Counted from the first letter of the stretch, positions 16,324 to 25,661 are shown. The stretch is 64,000 nt of DNA from Hominimerdicola alba 8 (GCF_000178155.2 NZ_ADKM02000008.1:1-64000), one strand, 5' to 3'. Numbers and translations: made by a program. Notes: a model not told the origin generated them from the sequence alone.

Positions 16324-19323
16324 TCACTTTATAGTAACAGTACAAGCACGTTTGATAGCATTTTCAGTATCCCATCTGCCGTTCACTCTTGCGGCAATCG
16401 CTACCTTATAGGTTACGCCGGGAGTCAGATTTTTGGGTGAAGTGTAGGTATTGCCTGTGATATCCTGCTTCTGAACTCTCCACTTGCCTGCCAGATAAAC
16501 TGCTATGCCGTATCTGTCAGCGTTTTCCACCTTGTTCCAGGTAAATCTTACCTGATGATACTCCTCACTGTAATCGACCTTAATGTTGGTAGGATAAGGG
16601 ACAGGATTCGAACCGCCGAAACGATCGTTCATGAATGATGACATCCAGACCAGAGGAGCATTCCAGCTGCCGGAAACATCATTTACAGACCATGCCTCTG
16701 CACTGTCAACATAGTACTTCTGATCAGCTAAAGTGCCTTTTTTATAGCCGAGACCACGAAGGTAGTTATCACGATACATACCTGAGCAGGGACCGCCTGC
16801 AAGAACACCTGAGGGTGCCGCCGGGAAGGACGGATCGATACTGTTTGCCCAGTATCTGTGGTGTGGCGAACTCATTGCCTTATCGCCGTAGCCTGATACA
16901 TAAGAGAAGCCCAGACCGTTGCGTCCGAAGAGGTAATCAAGTGCTTCGGCAGCACCGTTCCGATAAATAAATTTGCTGTCATCAGTATCATAAGCATAGG
17001 CAAGGACCATAGCGTTGTTGATAACAAAGGAGTTGGAGCCGTATTCATAACCTTTGTACACTTCTCTATCACTGCCGATATAGTCCCCGATAGTCACACT
17101 CTTGTAAGGTATGCCCATGCCTTGATTCCTCATCTGAGCAATATATCGGTCAGCAATATTTTGGATAGACTTGGTAATGATCTTCCTGTCAGCAGAAGAT
17201 GTATTGTCGCTTAGGTAGAGCGAAAGGGTGCCCAGACCCGCAGTATTGCCCCAATTGAAGGAACCGAACGAACCGTTGTTCTCGCCGCCGCTCAGGCAGG
17301 AAGTCAGGCTGAATGCTTTATCCTGACCTGACGGATCATTATAATTATTATAGTCCTTTAAGAAATCATAGTAAGCCGAGTCACCTGTTGTTGCATAAAG
17401 CTCACAAGCTGCCCAGTAAGCATCGTCAACTACATAGGTGTCACCGAAAATGTTGTTTCCGCCGAATTCAGAAGGAGCAAAGTAAGGATCATCATAGTAA
17501 TAGCCACTTGTAACGTTCCAATCAGACTGCTTAGCCATGATAGCCTTCCAGCTGTTCTGTGCATTTTGCAGACACTCTTTTGCGAAATCATCATCTATGC
17601 CCTTCCACAGACGTGAAGCCTGTGCAGCACAAGCGATCATGTTGAATGTGGCTGCATACGTAGGGGGTCTGACGATACGGACAGGTTCAAAGCCCTGCTG
17701 TGTGTCATCCTTCCAGGGTGTGAGCAGAGGACCTACCCACTTATGATCCTGCACTGAATGATATACAAAGCCGTCCTCATTTATCATTTTGAACATCCAC
17801 TCCAGCTCTACCCTTGCTTCATCAAGTATATCGGGAGCATTATCCTTATTTTCGGGGACAGCTATCGTGCCGTCAGTCCACTTGTATGTATTGCCGCTCC
17901 TCCTGGAGAACTCATAAGCGTTCTGAAGTGTCCATACGGAGAAACCGCCTTCGACAACGTACTTTCCATGGTCGTTTGCGGCGTACCATCCGCCTGTAAC
18001 GTCGATCTTATTATCCTTCTCGCCATTAGAGAAGTCTTTTTCGTAAGTCTTAACCCACTTGCTCTGAACGTAAGCAGTATCAGGATTATGACCATACTTA
18101 TCGTGAGCCAGCTTGCTCTTATCACCTGATGTGATGTACTCAGACTCTATCGGTACTCCTGAGCGGTTCTGATAGAAGTAGTTCATGGAATCCCTCAGCA
18201 GCTGATCATCATAGATCTGTCTGTCTATCCTGAAAGGACTGCTCTCGTTCATCGTATAAGTTTTCAGAGTTACGGGATTTGTCCACAAAAGCTTATCACC
18301 GCTGAGCTTTGTATCGTTTGCACCCTTGGAATTCATCACCTGAGTGCCGCTTACGCCGACTGTATCCTTAACGAATATCGTGTACTCGCCCACAGTTCTG
18401 AAATCAGAGAAATCAATGATATGTACATAAGAACCGCTGTCCTTGAGTCTGGTAACTGTATTAAAACCGATCTGAAAAGAATTAGTCTTGCCTGTACCTG
18501 AATCAGGGTCATCACCGAATACCTTTGTTGTGCCCTTGTACTTAACGTTGCCGTCCTTATCTCTGATCTCAAACTGCAGAGGTGAAGAAGCATCGGTAAC
18601 ATAAGAAGCCTTCTTTTCCAGCTGAGGATAGTAACCGATCTGATTCAGACGAACGTTACTTTCGGGTCTTACAACGCCACACTCGTTAGGATTGAATTCG
18701 ATTATACAGCCCCCGGGAGTAGTGTCGATCAGAGACAGATCATCGAATTTGAGGATCGTACCGTCGGGGAAACAATCTACCGGCTGATACATACCCTGTC
18801 CGCCGTACTCGAATACCCATTCAGCAACCTCAATATCTTCTTTAGCTGTAAACTCAGCATCGAAGGTGTTGTCGCCTTTAGCGATCTTTACGCATTCCCA
18901 CGTCTGATTGTAATTATCATTGCCGCAGTTGTTGTGCCAAACTTCAACATTTCCGCCGTAGTTAGCGATCTTGGTGTACAGCTCACCCTCTTCGGAAGAA
19001 TTGACCTTCCAGTGTACCTTGTAAGTATGACCTTTTTGTATCACTAAATTTCTGCAACGTAACTGAAGATCCCATCTTGACTCGGGACCATCGTTATTCA
19101 GTATCGTTATATTGTAAGTGCCGTCTGAAATATCGAAGTCCTGCCGTGCCGGTGCATTCTCTAATGTGTGCCAGGGAAGACCCATGCCTGCTTCAAAGTC
19201 AGACCGGATAAGTATCTGTTCGTCTTCTGCAAACACACTCATAGGTGCAGATGCGGCTGCTGCCGATAAACTGGCGGTAATCGCCACAAGCCCTGCGGCG
19301 ATCCGTTTCATTGTCTTGTGCAT
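16324..19323 (-). CDS. Secreted glycoside hydrolase family 9 protein with N-terminal CBM4/9-type and C-terminal Fn3-like modules
   Basis: 999 residues. Signal peptide about 1-32; a CBM4/9-like module about 36-195; the cellulase Ig-like N-domain from about 225 (VRLNQIGYYPQ); a GH9 (alpha/alpha)6 barrel about 370-900; a fibronectin III-like domain about 908-999. No dockerin and no cell-wall anchor. GH9 enzymes are inverting endo- or processive glucanases. SPHHRYW and WNAPLVW are conserved, but the usual DAGD motif is AAND: Ala448 replaces the first Asp, while the base Asp451 is kept. At the general-acid position the usual NE is Asn881-Asp882. This suggests reduced or altered activity. AGGAGG lies 11 bases before the ATG. 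A stand-alone gene with its own promoter and terminator. Confidence 0.92.
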   Translation of the reverse strand: MHKTMKRIAAGLVAITASLSAAAASAPMSVFAEDEQILIRSDFEAGMGLPWHTLENAPARQDFDISDGTYNITILNNDGPESRWDLQLRCRNLVIQKGHTYKVHWKVNSSEEGELYTKIANYGGNVEVWHNNCGNDNYNQTWECVKIAKGDNTFDAEFTAKEDIEVAEWVFEYGGQGMYQPVDCFPDGTILKFDDLSLIDTTPGGCIIEFNPNECGVVRPESNVRLNQIGYYPQLEKKASYVTDASSPLQFEIRDKDGNVKYKGTTKVFGDDPDSGTGKTNSFQIGFNTVTRLKDSGSYVHIIDFSDFRTVGEYTIFVKDTVGVSGTQVMNSKGANDTKLSGDKLLWTNPVTLKTYTMNESSPFRIDRQIYDDQLLRDSMNYFYQNRSGVPIESEYITSGDKSKLAHDKYGHNPDTAYVQSKWVKTYEKDFSNGEKDNKIDVTGGWYAANDHGKYVVEGGFSVWTLQNAYEFSRRSGNTYKWTDGTIAVPENKDNAPDILDEARVELEWMFKMINEDGFVYHSVQDHKWVGPLLTPWKDDTQQGFEPVRIVRPPTYAATFNMIACAAQASRLWKGIDDDFAKECLQNAQNSWKAIMAKQSDWNVTSGYYYDDPYFAPSEFGGNNIFGDTYVVDDAYWAACELYATTGDSAYYDFLKDYNNYNDPSGQDKAFSLTSCLSGGENNGSFGSFNWGNTAGLGTLSLYLSDNTSSADRKIITKSIQNIADRYIAQMRNQGMGIPYKSVTIGDYIGSDREVYKGYEYGSNSFVINNAMVLAYAYDTDDSKFIYRNGAAEALDYLFGRNGLGFSYVSGYGDKAMSSPHHRYWANSIDPSFPAAPSGVLAGGPCSGMYRDNYLRGLGYKKGTLADQKYYVDSAEAWSVNDVSGSWNAPLVWMSSFMNDRFGGSNPVPYPTNIKVDYSEEYHQVRFTWNKVENADRYGIAVYLAGKWRVQKQDITGNTYTSPKNLTPGVTYKVAIAARVNGRWDTENAIKRACTVTIK

Positions 19324-19478
19324 AATCTCTTGAACCTCCTTATGAAAATAAAAGAACTTAAATCTGATACGGCTGTAACTTACAGTAAACGAAATATATA
19401 CCTGAAACAGTCATAGCCATATTATAATTGGGATGGACATTTCACATCACAAGCATTACGCTGTTATGTCCGATATAT

Positions 19479-19507
19479 ATTATATCACATTACTTTTCAA
19501 ATTGCAA
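19479..19507 (-). promoter_or_regulatory. Candidate promoter of the GH9 gene
   Basis: Minus strand TTGCAA (19502-19507) and TATAAT (19479-19484), 17-base spacer, giving a leader of about 150 bases. A second TATAAT at 19421-19426 has no good -35. Confidence 0.55.
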
Positions 19508-19613
19508 TGATTTCAATAATAATATTTCAATATTTTTTAATTCCAAACCTTTGCCGCATCAGATTTCCGCAGTATATAAAAACAATTCGCAGATGTATAT
19601 GGTATGAAACTTA

Positions 19614-19763
19614 AAGCTGAAATATCTGTGTGAACATCATATCATCGCCTTTCCTTAATGCTGATATAATATATGTGTACAAATGCTTGTACTATTCACA
19701 AAAAAAGCTGTGCGACCGCTTTGGTCACACAGCTTTTTCATACGTGGTCATCCCGCTGACACG
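19614..19763 (-). repeat. Duplicate of the sigK 5' region
   Basis: This stretch matches 8918-9066 almost base for base: the first nine codons of sigK, its ribosome site, the GTACAA inverted repeat, the GCTGTGCGACC hairpin and the first bases of element copy A. I see only a few differences (one substitution in AATGCTG, one extra A, and changes at the element end). Only 27 bases of sigK coding sequence are included, so no protein is made. Confidence 0.85.
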
Positions 19764-19966
19764 CCGTAAAAACAGAGGTTTTACAGAACATCCCAATTTG
19801 GTTGTGTATTGTTCCCCCGCCTAAGGCGGGGGAACAATACGAAAGAACAGCCATTTTGTATCATCAGCAATACACATTAAAACTGGGAGTACAGAACTTA
19901 AGGTGGTTGGCGTATATATCCTTTTATTCACCGCATTTTCAGCAGGTATGCTAAAGGGATAGTCAT
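19744..19966 (-). repeat. Dispersed palindromic element, copy B
   Basis: Ends GTGGTCATCCC and (inward) ATGACTATCCC. At 223 bp it is the longest copy, with an extra interior piece containing the perfect hairpin TTGTTCCCCCGCC / GGCGGGGGAACAA. Shares the CTTAAGGTGGTTGGCGTAT core with the other copies. Confidence 0.8.
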
Positions 19967-19987
19967 ATTTTCATATTTCAGGTATCA

Positions 19988-20545
19988 TCATTCGGTGATA
20001 GTCAGCCCAAGCCGCTTAAGTTCACAGCAGAAGTCCTGCATATCTTTATTTGAATTTTCACTTACGAAATAAATTCGCAGTTCCATCAGTTCGGAACTTA
20101 ATACAAATCGCGGACATTCGGCAGAAAACTCACTTTTGAACTCAGTAAAGTCTTCAAAAAAGAAAGTCGCATAGTCTTTGAAAACTATCATTTTGCTGTC
20201 AATTGTCTTGATGTCCGCATAGTTCTTTTTAAAAGGTTCCCAGTATTTGAATTTATATCCGTCCTCAGGTTCACCGATTGGATAGCCCAACTTTTCGGTC
20301 AGCTTTGAAGTCAGTTCGCCGTACCACTTTTTCCACATATCATCGGGCATCTCACCGCTTATCTGTATACCACTTGGCTCGACCGAAGCACAGAGTTCTG
20401 TACCATCGCCTTTCCATGTGGGACATCCGTTTTCAATGCCGTACCAATAACCCATCGAGCGATAGACCTCATCTATTATTTTCCATACCTCTTCGGGTGC
20501 CGAATAGTGTATATTCAGGCAGATATCCCGCTCCACATGTATCAT
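19988..20545 (-). CDS. Hypothetical protein downstream of the NRPS-PlsC gene
   Basis: 185 residues, acidic, Trp- and Tyr-rich, apparently cytoplasmic (no signal or membrane segment). AAGGAG lies shortly before the ATG. It begins 29 bases after the NRPS-PlsC gene on the same strand, so the two are probably co-transcribed and the product may act in the same pathway. The N-terminal half contains GYWYGIENGCPTWKGDG. I recognise no family. Confidence 0.65.
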   Translation of the reverse strand: MIHVERDICLNIHYSAPEEVWKIIDEVYRSMGYWYGIENGCPTWKGDGTELCASVEPSGIQISGEMPDDMWKKWYGELTSKLTEKLGYPIGEPEDGYKFKYWEPFKKNYADIKTIDSKMIVFKDYATFFFEDFTEFKSEFSAECPRFVLSSELMELRIYFVSENSNKDMQDFCCELKRLGLTITE

Positions 20546-20574
20546 CTCCTTTTATTTCGTCAGCAGAAAGCTGT

Positions 20575-23500
20575 TCACTCAAGCCATTTTCTTATTTCTT
20601 CCATTATATCCTCCGCACTCTTGTCACTTGGGTCTATGGGCTTGCCGAAAGATATGCTCAGCGAATATCGGCACAGCTTTTCTTTATCAAAAATATGCGG
20701 ATACTGCCTGTTCACGGGAAATATCTGACCCGCGCCGACTATCTTTACAGGCACCGTCTTCACGCCTGTCTTTTTTGAGATAAGCGCCGCGCCATGCCTT
20801 AGTCTGCCAAGCCTGCCGCTGCGTGTGCGTGTCCCCTCAGGGTGTATCAGAAGCAGCCTGCGCTTTTTCAGCACAGCAGCCGCCCGCGCCAGTGCAGGCG
20901 CAAAATCGCCCTTTCGGTCGATGGGGATGCCGCCTGTGACACGGAAGATAAAACTTTTCAGCTTGTCATCAAGATGTTCCTGCGTTATCAGCGCACAACT
21001 CTCGCAAAGGTGAAATTTTCCTCGCAGTGCCGACAGCACCCACATGCAGTCAAGGTCGCTCTCGTGGTTCGGGCAGATGATATACCGCCCGCCGTCAGAG
21101 AGGTTTTCAAGACCCTTTACCTCAAATCGGTAGAGCGCTTTCGTCAGCTGTGCAAAAGCATCAAAAAACATAAGTTCACGCACTCTTCGCTGCTGCGGGA
21201 AAAGTCTGTACTTCTCCTTAAGCTGCTGCTCAGCTGCCGCAAGACCTTTCTCTTTATCCGCCGCCTCACACAGCCGCCTTACTGTTCTGCGTTCATACAC
21301 GCTCCTTACCGAGAAATATATCCCTCTTTCCTCTGCAAGTGATGCCATTTCCATAGCACCGAAACTGTCACCGCCCAAGTCAAAGAAGTCGTCATCAGCC
21401 CCCACCTTTGGAACTTTCAGCACTTCAGCCATTATGGAGCACAGCTGCCGCTCCGCTTCGTTTTTCGGTGCGGAGTATTTTTGTATCGGCATTTTGGGTG
21501 AGATATCGGGCAGTGCTTTTCTGTCCAGCTTGCCGCTGTTTGTCATGGGCATTTTTTCAAGCCGCATAAAGTGATTCGGCACCATATAAGGCGGCAGCTT
21601 TGTATGAAGATACTTGCGCAGCGCCCGTTCGTCCACTGCTTTTTCAGAAGTGTAAAAGCCTGCCAGCTGTTCGTTTTTGCAGTTTACCGCCGCCAGACCT
21701 ATCCCCTCAAATGAGCAGATGGCGCACTCTATCTCACCAAGTTCTATACGAAGTCCCCGCAGTTTTATCTGAAAATCACGCCTGCCGAAGAACTCGACCG
21801 AACCATCTGCCCGCATAAGCCCCATATCGCCTGTTCGGTACATTCGCCCGCCGCTGAAAGGGTCATCGATGAAGCGCTCTTTGGTCAGCTGCTCATCAGT
21901 CAGATATCCTCTGCTGACCCCATCGCCCGCAATACATATCTCTCCCACTGCCCCCACAGGCATAAGCCGGCATTCAACATCGAGAATGTAGATCTTAGTA
22001 TTGGCTATCGGTCTGCCGATGGTGATATCACGCATATCTGCTTTAGTAAGCGAAGACCATACCGTTGTTTCGGCAGGACCGTAGATGTTATATATATCAG
22101 CATTTGTGTGCTGTTTCAGTTCGTCCACCAGCGAAGAAGGCAATTCTTCGCCGCCCAGTATTATCTTGTTAAAACTCCTGAGATAGCCAAGTTCTTTTTT
22201 ATCCAGCATGAACCCACGCATTTTTGTCGGGGTAGTCTGCAATATCTCAGGGCGGGCATCACAGACCAATTTGCTCAGCTGACGCTGTGACACAGCCTGT
22301 TCATCATCTGCAAGAATAACAGTGATGCCGTTAAGCAGTGCCATTATGCTCTCTGTCACAAATATGTCGAACACGAAGTCAGTCACAGAAACTATGCTTT
22401 TTTCGTTCTTTATCACTCTGCCGCAGAGGTTGTATCTGTTCTTTGCGCAGTAGTTCATCACATTGCGGTGTGTGACCGCAGTCGCTTTTGGCTTGCCTGT
22501 CGAACCCGATGTGAATATCACATAACAGAGATCGTCAGCGCTGTTTTCATACTGCGTAAAGGCAGTTTTGCGGCTGTAATCGAAACTATCAAGTGCAATA
22601 CCCTCAGCGTTTTCAACACCGAAGTTCAGCATGAACTTTGCACCCACGCTCTCGGTCATAAACCTGACCCTGTCAGCAGGCAGTTCGGGAGATATGGGCA
22701 TATATGCCGCGCCTGTCTTCAGCACCGCCAGCATTGCCGCTATGATATGCGGATCTCTGCGGGCTGTTATCGGCATGATATCTCCACGCCCGATGCCCTT
22801 TTCTTTAAGATATGCCGCCAGCCGATCTGACATTTCATCAAGTTCTCTATATGTGTACCCCTTGCCGTGAAATACAAGCGCTGTCTTGTCGGGAAGCGAC
22901 TTCGCTGTTTCCGCAAATGCAGAATGTACGCACTTGTCCCTATTGTATTCGGCATCGGTCGCATTGAAAGTATTTACAAGCAGTTCGTGCTCACTCTTCG
23001 GCAGAACAGATATCTCACCGACCGCTTTATCCCCTTTCACCATCTGCGATATGATGTGCTTTATCCGCTCTGCCAGCAGACTTATCTCGCGGCTGTCGCG
23101 GAAAACTTCCGTCTGATAGTCAAAAGTGAGGGTACAGCTGCCATTGCTGTCACGGTCATCTATATGCAGTGCCAGCGGCAGTTCGGAACAGCCGTTTGAG
23201 AACCACTCTGTTCTCGCAGGCACATCAGTGCGGGTATTCTGAAAGCTGACTATCACATCAAAAAGCCGCCCTGTTACACCTGCCGCCGACTTTATCTCCT
23301 TGTAGGGCAGTTTTCTGCGGCGATATATCTCATGGTGCGCGGCAAAAATTCTTTTGCAGAGGTCAGCAGCGCTGTCGTCCTCTCTAACCATGACAGTCAG
23401 CGGAAGTGTCATGATATACATGCCTGCGGTCTTTTTTTCATCGGCGGTGCTTCTGCCCAGAACAGGTACACCGATGGTGACAACTTCTGCCGAATTTATC

Positions 23501-24270
23501 CTTGCAAGATATAACAGCACAGCGCTCTCAAAAAGCGCCGCAGGAGATACCTTGTTCTCAGCACAAAATCTCTCTGCCGCCGAATACTTCTCCGCTGAAA
23601 GATAAGTGATATATCTTTCGGCAGATATGCCCGCATCATTACTGCGGCAGGCTCTTATCGGCGCTGACTTGATGCTGTCGGCATACTTTTTCTTCCAGTA
23701 GCTTATGTCAGCATCATGCTTTTGTGACTGCATATATGCGCAGTACCTTTCTGCACTGCGCATATAGCTGTACACATCATCGCTCACAGCTTCGCCCTTG
23801 TGTATCTGCTCATATATCCTGTAAACATCGTGCGCCAGTATATTGTAACTCATGGCATCAGCGATGAGGTGAGAACAGCAGAGCACTATACCGCTCTGCT
23901 GCGGAAGTTCAAAGACAGTCAGCCTGTACATTCTACCGCCGTCAGTGTCAAATCGTCTGCGTGCTTCAGCGCGGCAGAATGTGCGCATCTCCTCCACTGA
24001 GGAGAAACATTCAAAGCCTGTCACGCACTCTTCATCACTGACAAACTGCCTGATGCTGCCGCCGTCAGCACAAAACCGCAAACGCATAGCCTCCTGCCGA
24101 CAGACAAGTTTTTTCAGTGCTGTAAATAGTGTATCTCTTTCAAGCTTCTCACCGAATATTATCGCACCGCAAAGCGTTGATATACTGCTCTCGCTGTAAA
24201 AGACCTGCATCTCAGCGATATTTTTCTGAGCAGGGGTAAGGGGATATGACCTATAGTTCTCAGCTGTCAT
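20575..24270 (-). CDS. Single-module NRPS (condensation-adenylation-carrier) fused to a PlsC-type acyltransferase
   Basis: 1231 residues. A condensation domain about 1-420 has the active-site motif SHLIADAMS (133-141), keeping the catalytic His134 and Asp138. An adenylation domain about 440-930 has A3 FTSGSTGKPKA, A5 NIYGPAETT and A8 FFGRRDFQIKLRGLRIELGE; Asp in FDIFVTE is the usual alpha-amino-acid contact. By hand alignment to GrsA the pocket reads roughly D-I-T-Q-I-G-I-V-W, with no confident substrate. A carrier domain has DLGGDSFGAM with the phosphopantetheine Ser. The C-terminal 1063-1231 is a lysophosphatidate acyltransferase-like domain with NHESDLD (HX4D, 1068-1074) and HPEGTR (1143-1148). 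No thioesterase, so the acyltransferase may release an aminoacyl product onto a lipid. AAGGAG precedes the ATG. Confidence 0.93.
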   Translation of the reverse strand: MTAENYRSYPLTPAQKNIAEMQVFYSESSISTLCGAIIFGEKLERDTLFTALKKLVCRQEAMRLRFCADGGSIRQFVSDEECVTGFECFSSVEEMRTFCRAEARRRFDTDGGRMYRLTVFELPQQSGIVLCCSHLIADAMSYNILAHDVYRIYEQIHKGEAVSDDVYSYMRSAERYCAYMQSQKHDADISYWKKKYADSIKSAPIRACRSNDAGISAERYITYLSAEKYSAAERFCAENKVSPAALFESAVLLYLARINSAEVVTIGVPVLGRSTADEKKTAGMYIMTLPLTVMVREDDSAADLCKRIFAAHHEIYRRRKLPYKEIKSAAGVTGRLFDVIVSFQNTRTDVPARTEWFSNGCSELPLALHIDDRDSNGSCTLTFDYQTEVFRDSREISLLAERIKHIISQMVKGDKAVGEISVLPKSEHELLVNTFNATDAEYNRDKCVHSAFAETAKSLPDKTALVFHGKGYTYRELDEMSDRLAAYLKEKGIGRGDIMPITARRDPHIIAAMLAVLKTGAAYMPISPELPADRVRFMTESVGAKFMLNFGVENAEGIALDSFDYSRKTAFTQYENSADDLCYVIFTSGSTGKPKATAVTHRNVMNYCAKNRYNLCGRVIKNEKSIVSVTDFVFDIFVTESIMALLNGITVILADDEQAVSQRQLSKLVCDARPEILQTTPTKMRGFMLDKKELGYLRSFNKIILGGEELPSSLVDELKQHTNADIYNIYGPAETTVWSSLTKADMRDITIGRPIANTKIYILDVECRLMPVGAVGEICIAGDGVSRGYLTDEQLTKERFIDDPFSGGRMYRTGDMGLMRADGSVEFFGRRDFQIKLRGLRIELGEIECAICSFEGIGLAAVNCKNEQLAGFYTSEKAVDERALRKYLHTKLPPYMVPNHFMRLEKMPMTNSGKLDRKALPDISPKMPIQKYSAPKNEAERQLCSIMAEVLKVPKVGADDDFFDLGGDSFGAMEMASLAEERGIYFSVRSVYERRTVRRLCEAADKEKGLAAAEQQLKEKYRLFPQQRRVRELMFFDAFAQLTKALYRFEVKGLENLSDGGRYIICPNHESDLDCMWVLSALRGKFHLCESCALITQEHLDDKLKSFIFRVTGGIPIDRKGDFAPALARAAAVLKKRRLLLIHPEGTRTRSGRLGRLRHGAALISKKTGVKTVPVKIVGAGQIFPVNRQYPHIFDKEKLCRYSLSISFGKPIDPSDKSAEDIMEEIRKWLE

Positions 24271-24309
24271 TTTTGCGCTCCTTGATACGCCGTATAGCGT
24301 TTTTTTAAT

Positions 24310-24468
24310 ATGACTATCCCTTTAGCACACCAGCTGAAAATGCTGTAAACAAAAGGATAATTGAGCGCCCCATATCTTTCCCCCGCCTGTGGCGGGGGAA
24401 AGATATACGCCAACCACCTTAAGTTCTGTAAAACCGCCGTTTTTGTGGTGTGTCAGCGGGATAACCAC
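24310..24468 (+). repeat. Dispersed palindromic element, copy C, inside the NRPS-PlsC leader
   Basis: ATGACTATCCC at the left and GTGGTTATCCC (read inwards) at the right, with CACACCA next to each end. The interior contains a hairpin (TTTCCCCCGCC / GGCGGGGGAAA). 159 bp. It lies between the NRPS-PlsC promoter and the start codon and so would be transcribed as part of the 5' leader. Confidence 0.85.
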
Positions 24469-24476
24469 GTTTTTTA

Positions 24477-24505
24477 ATTATACCACCATCACCGATATAT
24501 GTCAA
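24477..24505 (-). promoter_or_regulatory. Promoter of the NRPS-PlsC gene
   Basis: Minus strand TTGACA (24500-24505) and TATAAT (24477-24482), both perfect, 17-base spacer. The start codon is about 200 bases further on, beyond element copy C. Confidence 0.8.
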
Positions 24506-24563
24506 TCGACACTTCTCAGGTGCGTTGAGATTTCTCACGCCGTCAGCAAACGGCAACTTACGA

Positions 24564-24601
24564 TAAAAAAGCCTTATCCCATGTCACAGTGATAAGACTA
24601 T
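24564..24601 (-). terminator. Terminator of the flavin reductase gene
   Basis: Minus-strand AGTCTTATC / GATAAGGCT stem followed by TTTTTTA. Confidence 0.7.
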
Positions 24602-24665
24602 TTCAGTGTGCTGGCTCATCTTGAGCATTGCCGATGCTTTCGACCCTCCCGCTCTGTTCAGTATA

Positions 24666-25232
24666 TCAGTACTGCACGCTGTCCGTTTGACAGACAGCTT
24701 CACCGAGAGCGCGTGCCTCCTCGCATTCGGGGATATCTTTCATGTCCATGTCGTCAGTGTGCAGCATGGCAGCTTTACCAAGATTTTTCCATGCAAGACG
24801 CTTCATCATATAATCAAAATGCCCGTAAATAAGTTCAGGGTGACTTCCGCCCGCCGCTACCAGCAGAGCGCCGCCCCTGCCTTTACCTATCAGTTCACTT
24901 CTTTCATACTCTGCCAGTGCCCATAACCTGTCAATGACATTTTTCAGCAGACCGCTGTAATCCCAGAAAAACAGCGGAGTCGCAAAAACGATGGTGTCTG
25001 CCTTGCGAAATTCTTCATAGACGATATCCATGTCATCGCGCTGTACACAGGGGTGCGCCCTGTCTTTACCGCCTTTAAGACAGCCGATGCAGCTATGGAT
25101 ATGAAGTCTGCTAAGTTCAAGTACGCGGACGGTATTCCCGCCTTTTTCAGCGCCTTTGCGAAATGACTTTATCATCGCCGCCGTGAAAGCATCTACTCTT
25201 GCAGAACCGTTCAGAACAAGAATATTTGACAT
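24666..25232 (-). CDS. Flavodoxin-fold NAD(P)H-dependent FMN reductase
   Basis: 188 residues from the ATG at 25230-25232, seven bases after GGGAGG. The N-terminal ILVLNGSAR is the phosphate-binding loop of the flavodoxin-like/NADPH-dependent FMN reductase family. A CIGCLKGG motif at about 50-57 is typical of the iron-sulfur-flavoprotein-like branch, although only part of a cluster-binding set is present (CIGC plus a later Cys). ATPLFFWDYSG is the second flavin contact. Monocistronic. Electron acceptor unknown. Confidence 0.87.
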   Translation of the reverse strand: MSNILVLNGSARVDAFTAAMIKSFRKGAEKGGNTVRVLELSRLHIHSCIGCLKGGKDRAHPCVQRDDMDIVYEEFRKADTIVFATPLFFWDYSGLLKNVIDRLWALAEYERSELIGKGRGGALLVAAGGSHPELIYGHFDYMMKRLAWKNLGKAAMLHTDDMDMKDIPECEEARALGEAVCQTDSVQY

Positions 25233-25277
25233 TACTGTACCTCCCGTTAATATATCCTGTTGATGTCCTCTGTTCAG

Positions 25278-25306
25278 ATTATACAACTACTATCTCCCGA
25301 TGTCAA
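25278..25306 (-). promoter_or_regulatory. Promoter of the flavin reductase gene
   Basis: Minus strand TTGACA (25301-25306) and TATAAT (25278-25283), 17-base spacer, about 45 bases before the start codon. Confidence 0.8.
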
Positions 25307-25340
25307 GCGATAAAGCCGCCAACTATCGCTGATGCTCACT

Positions 25341-25379
25341 GAAAGGCTGTTTGGTACGGTTTGTCAGCGGAATGACCAC
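25341..25379 (+). repeat. Remnant end of the dispersed palindromic element, copy D
   Basis: GTTTGTCAGCGGAATGACCAC matches the right end of the element (GTGTGTCAGCGGGATAACCAC) with a few changes; the remainder is gone. The following 25380-25560 contains a minus-strand frame ending AKKFNF that might be a transposase tail but was not recognised. Confidence 0.5.
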
Positions 25380-25562
25380 ATTAAAATATGCACAAAATAT
25401 TCGGAAAAAAATCGGTGGATTTTTAATTGTGCAAAAATTGAATTTTTTTGCTATATTGAATGACATCAGCGTTGTACGAAGCCTGACATCTGCAAAAAAA
25501 TGACCATTTTTCAGGGCTTGATGCGGATCCATCATCATATGTTCAAGGAAAATGGCTCAACG

Positions 25563-25591
25563 TTGAAAAATAGGGCAAAATATGGTATAAT
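25563..25591 (+). promoter_or_regulatory. Promoter and leader hairpin of MATE exporter 2
   Basis: TTGAAA (25563-25568) and TATAAT (25586-25591), 17-base spacer. The leader contains a perfect nine-base stem AAGCTGCGG / CCGCAGCTT at 25611-25638 without a T-run, so it is not an obvious terminator. Confidence 0.7.
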
Positions 25592-25661
25592 AATGCAGTA
25601 ATATTCGGATAAGCTGCGGTTGATATCAGCCGCAGCTTGTTCATGGTATGGAGATGTTAAA

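Noticed and set aside
16590-16620. tRNA-like GGATTCGAACC stretch
   Set aside because: It lies in the middle of the GH9 coding sequence and no cloverleaf can be drawn around it.
25323-25538. 71-codon minus-strand frame resembling a transposase tail
   Set aside because: No family match could be made by eye, there is no start context, and it overlaps the degraded element D; kept only as a remark.
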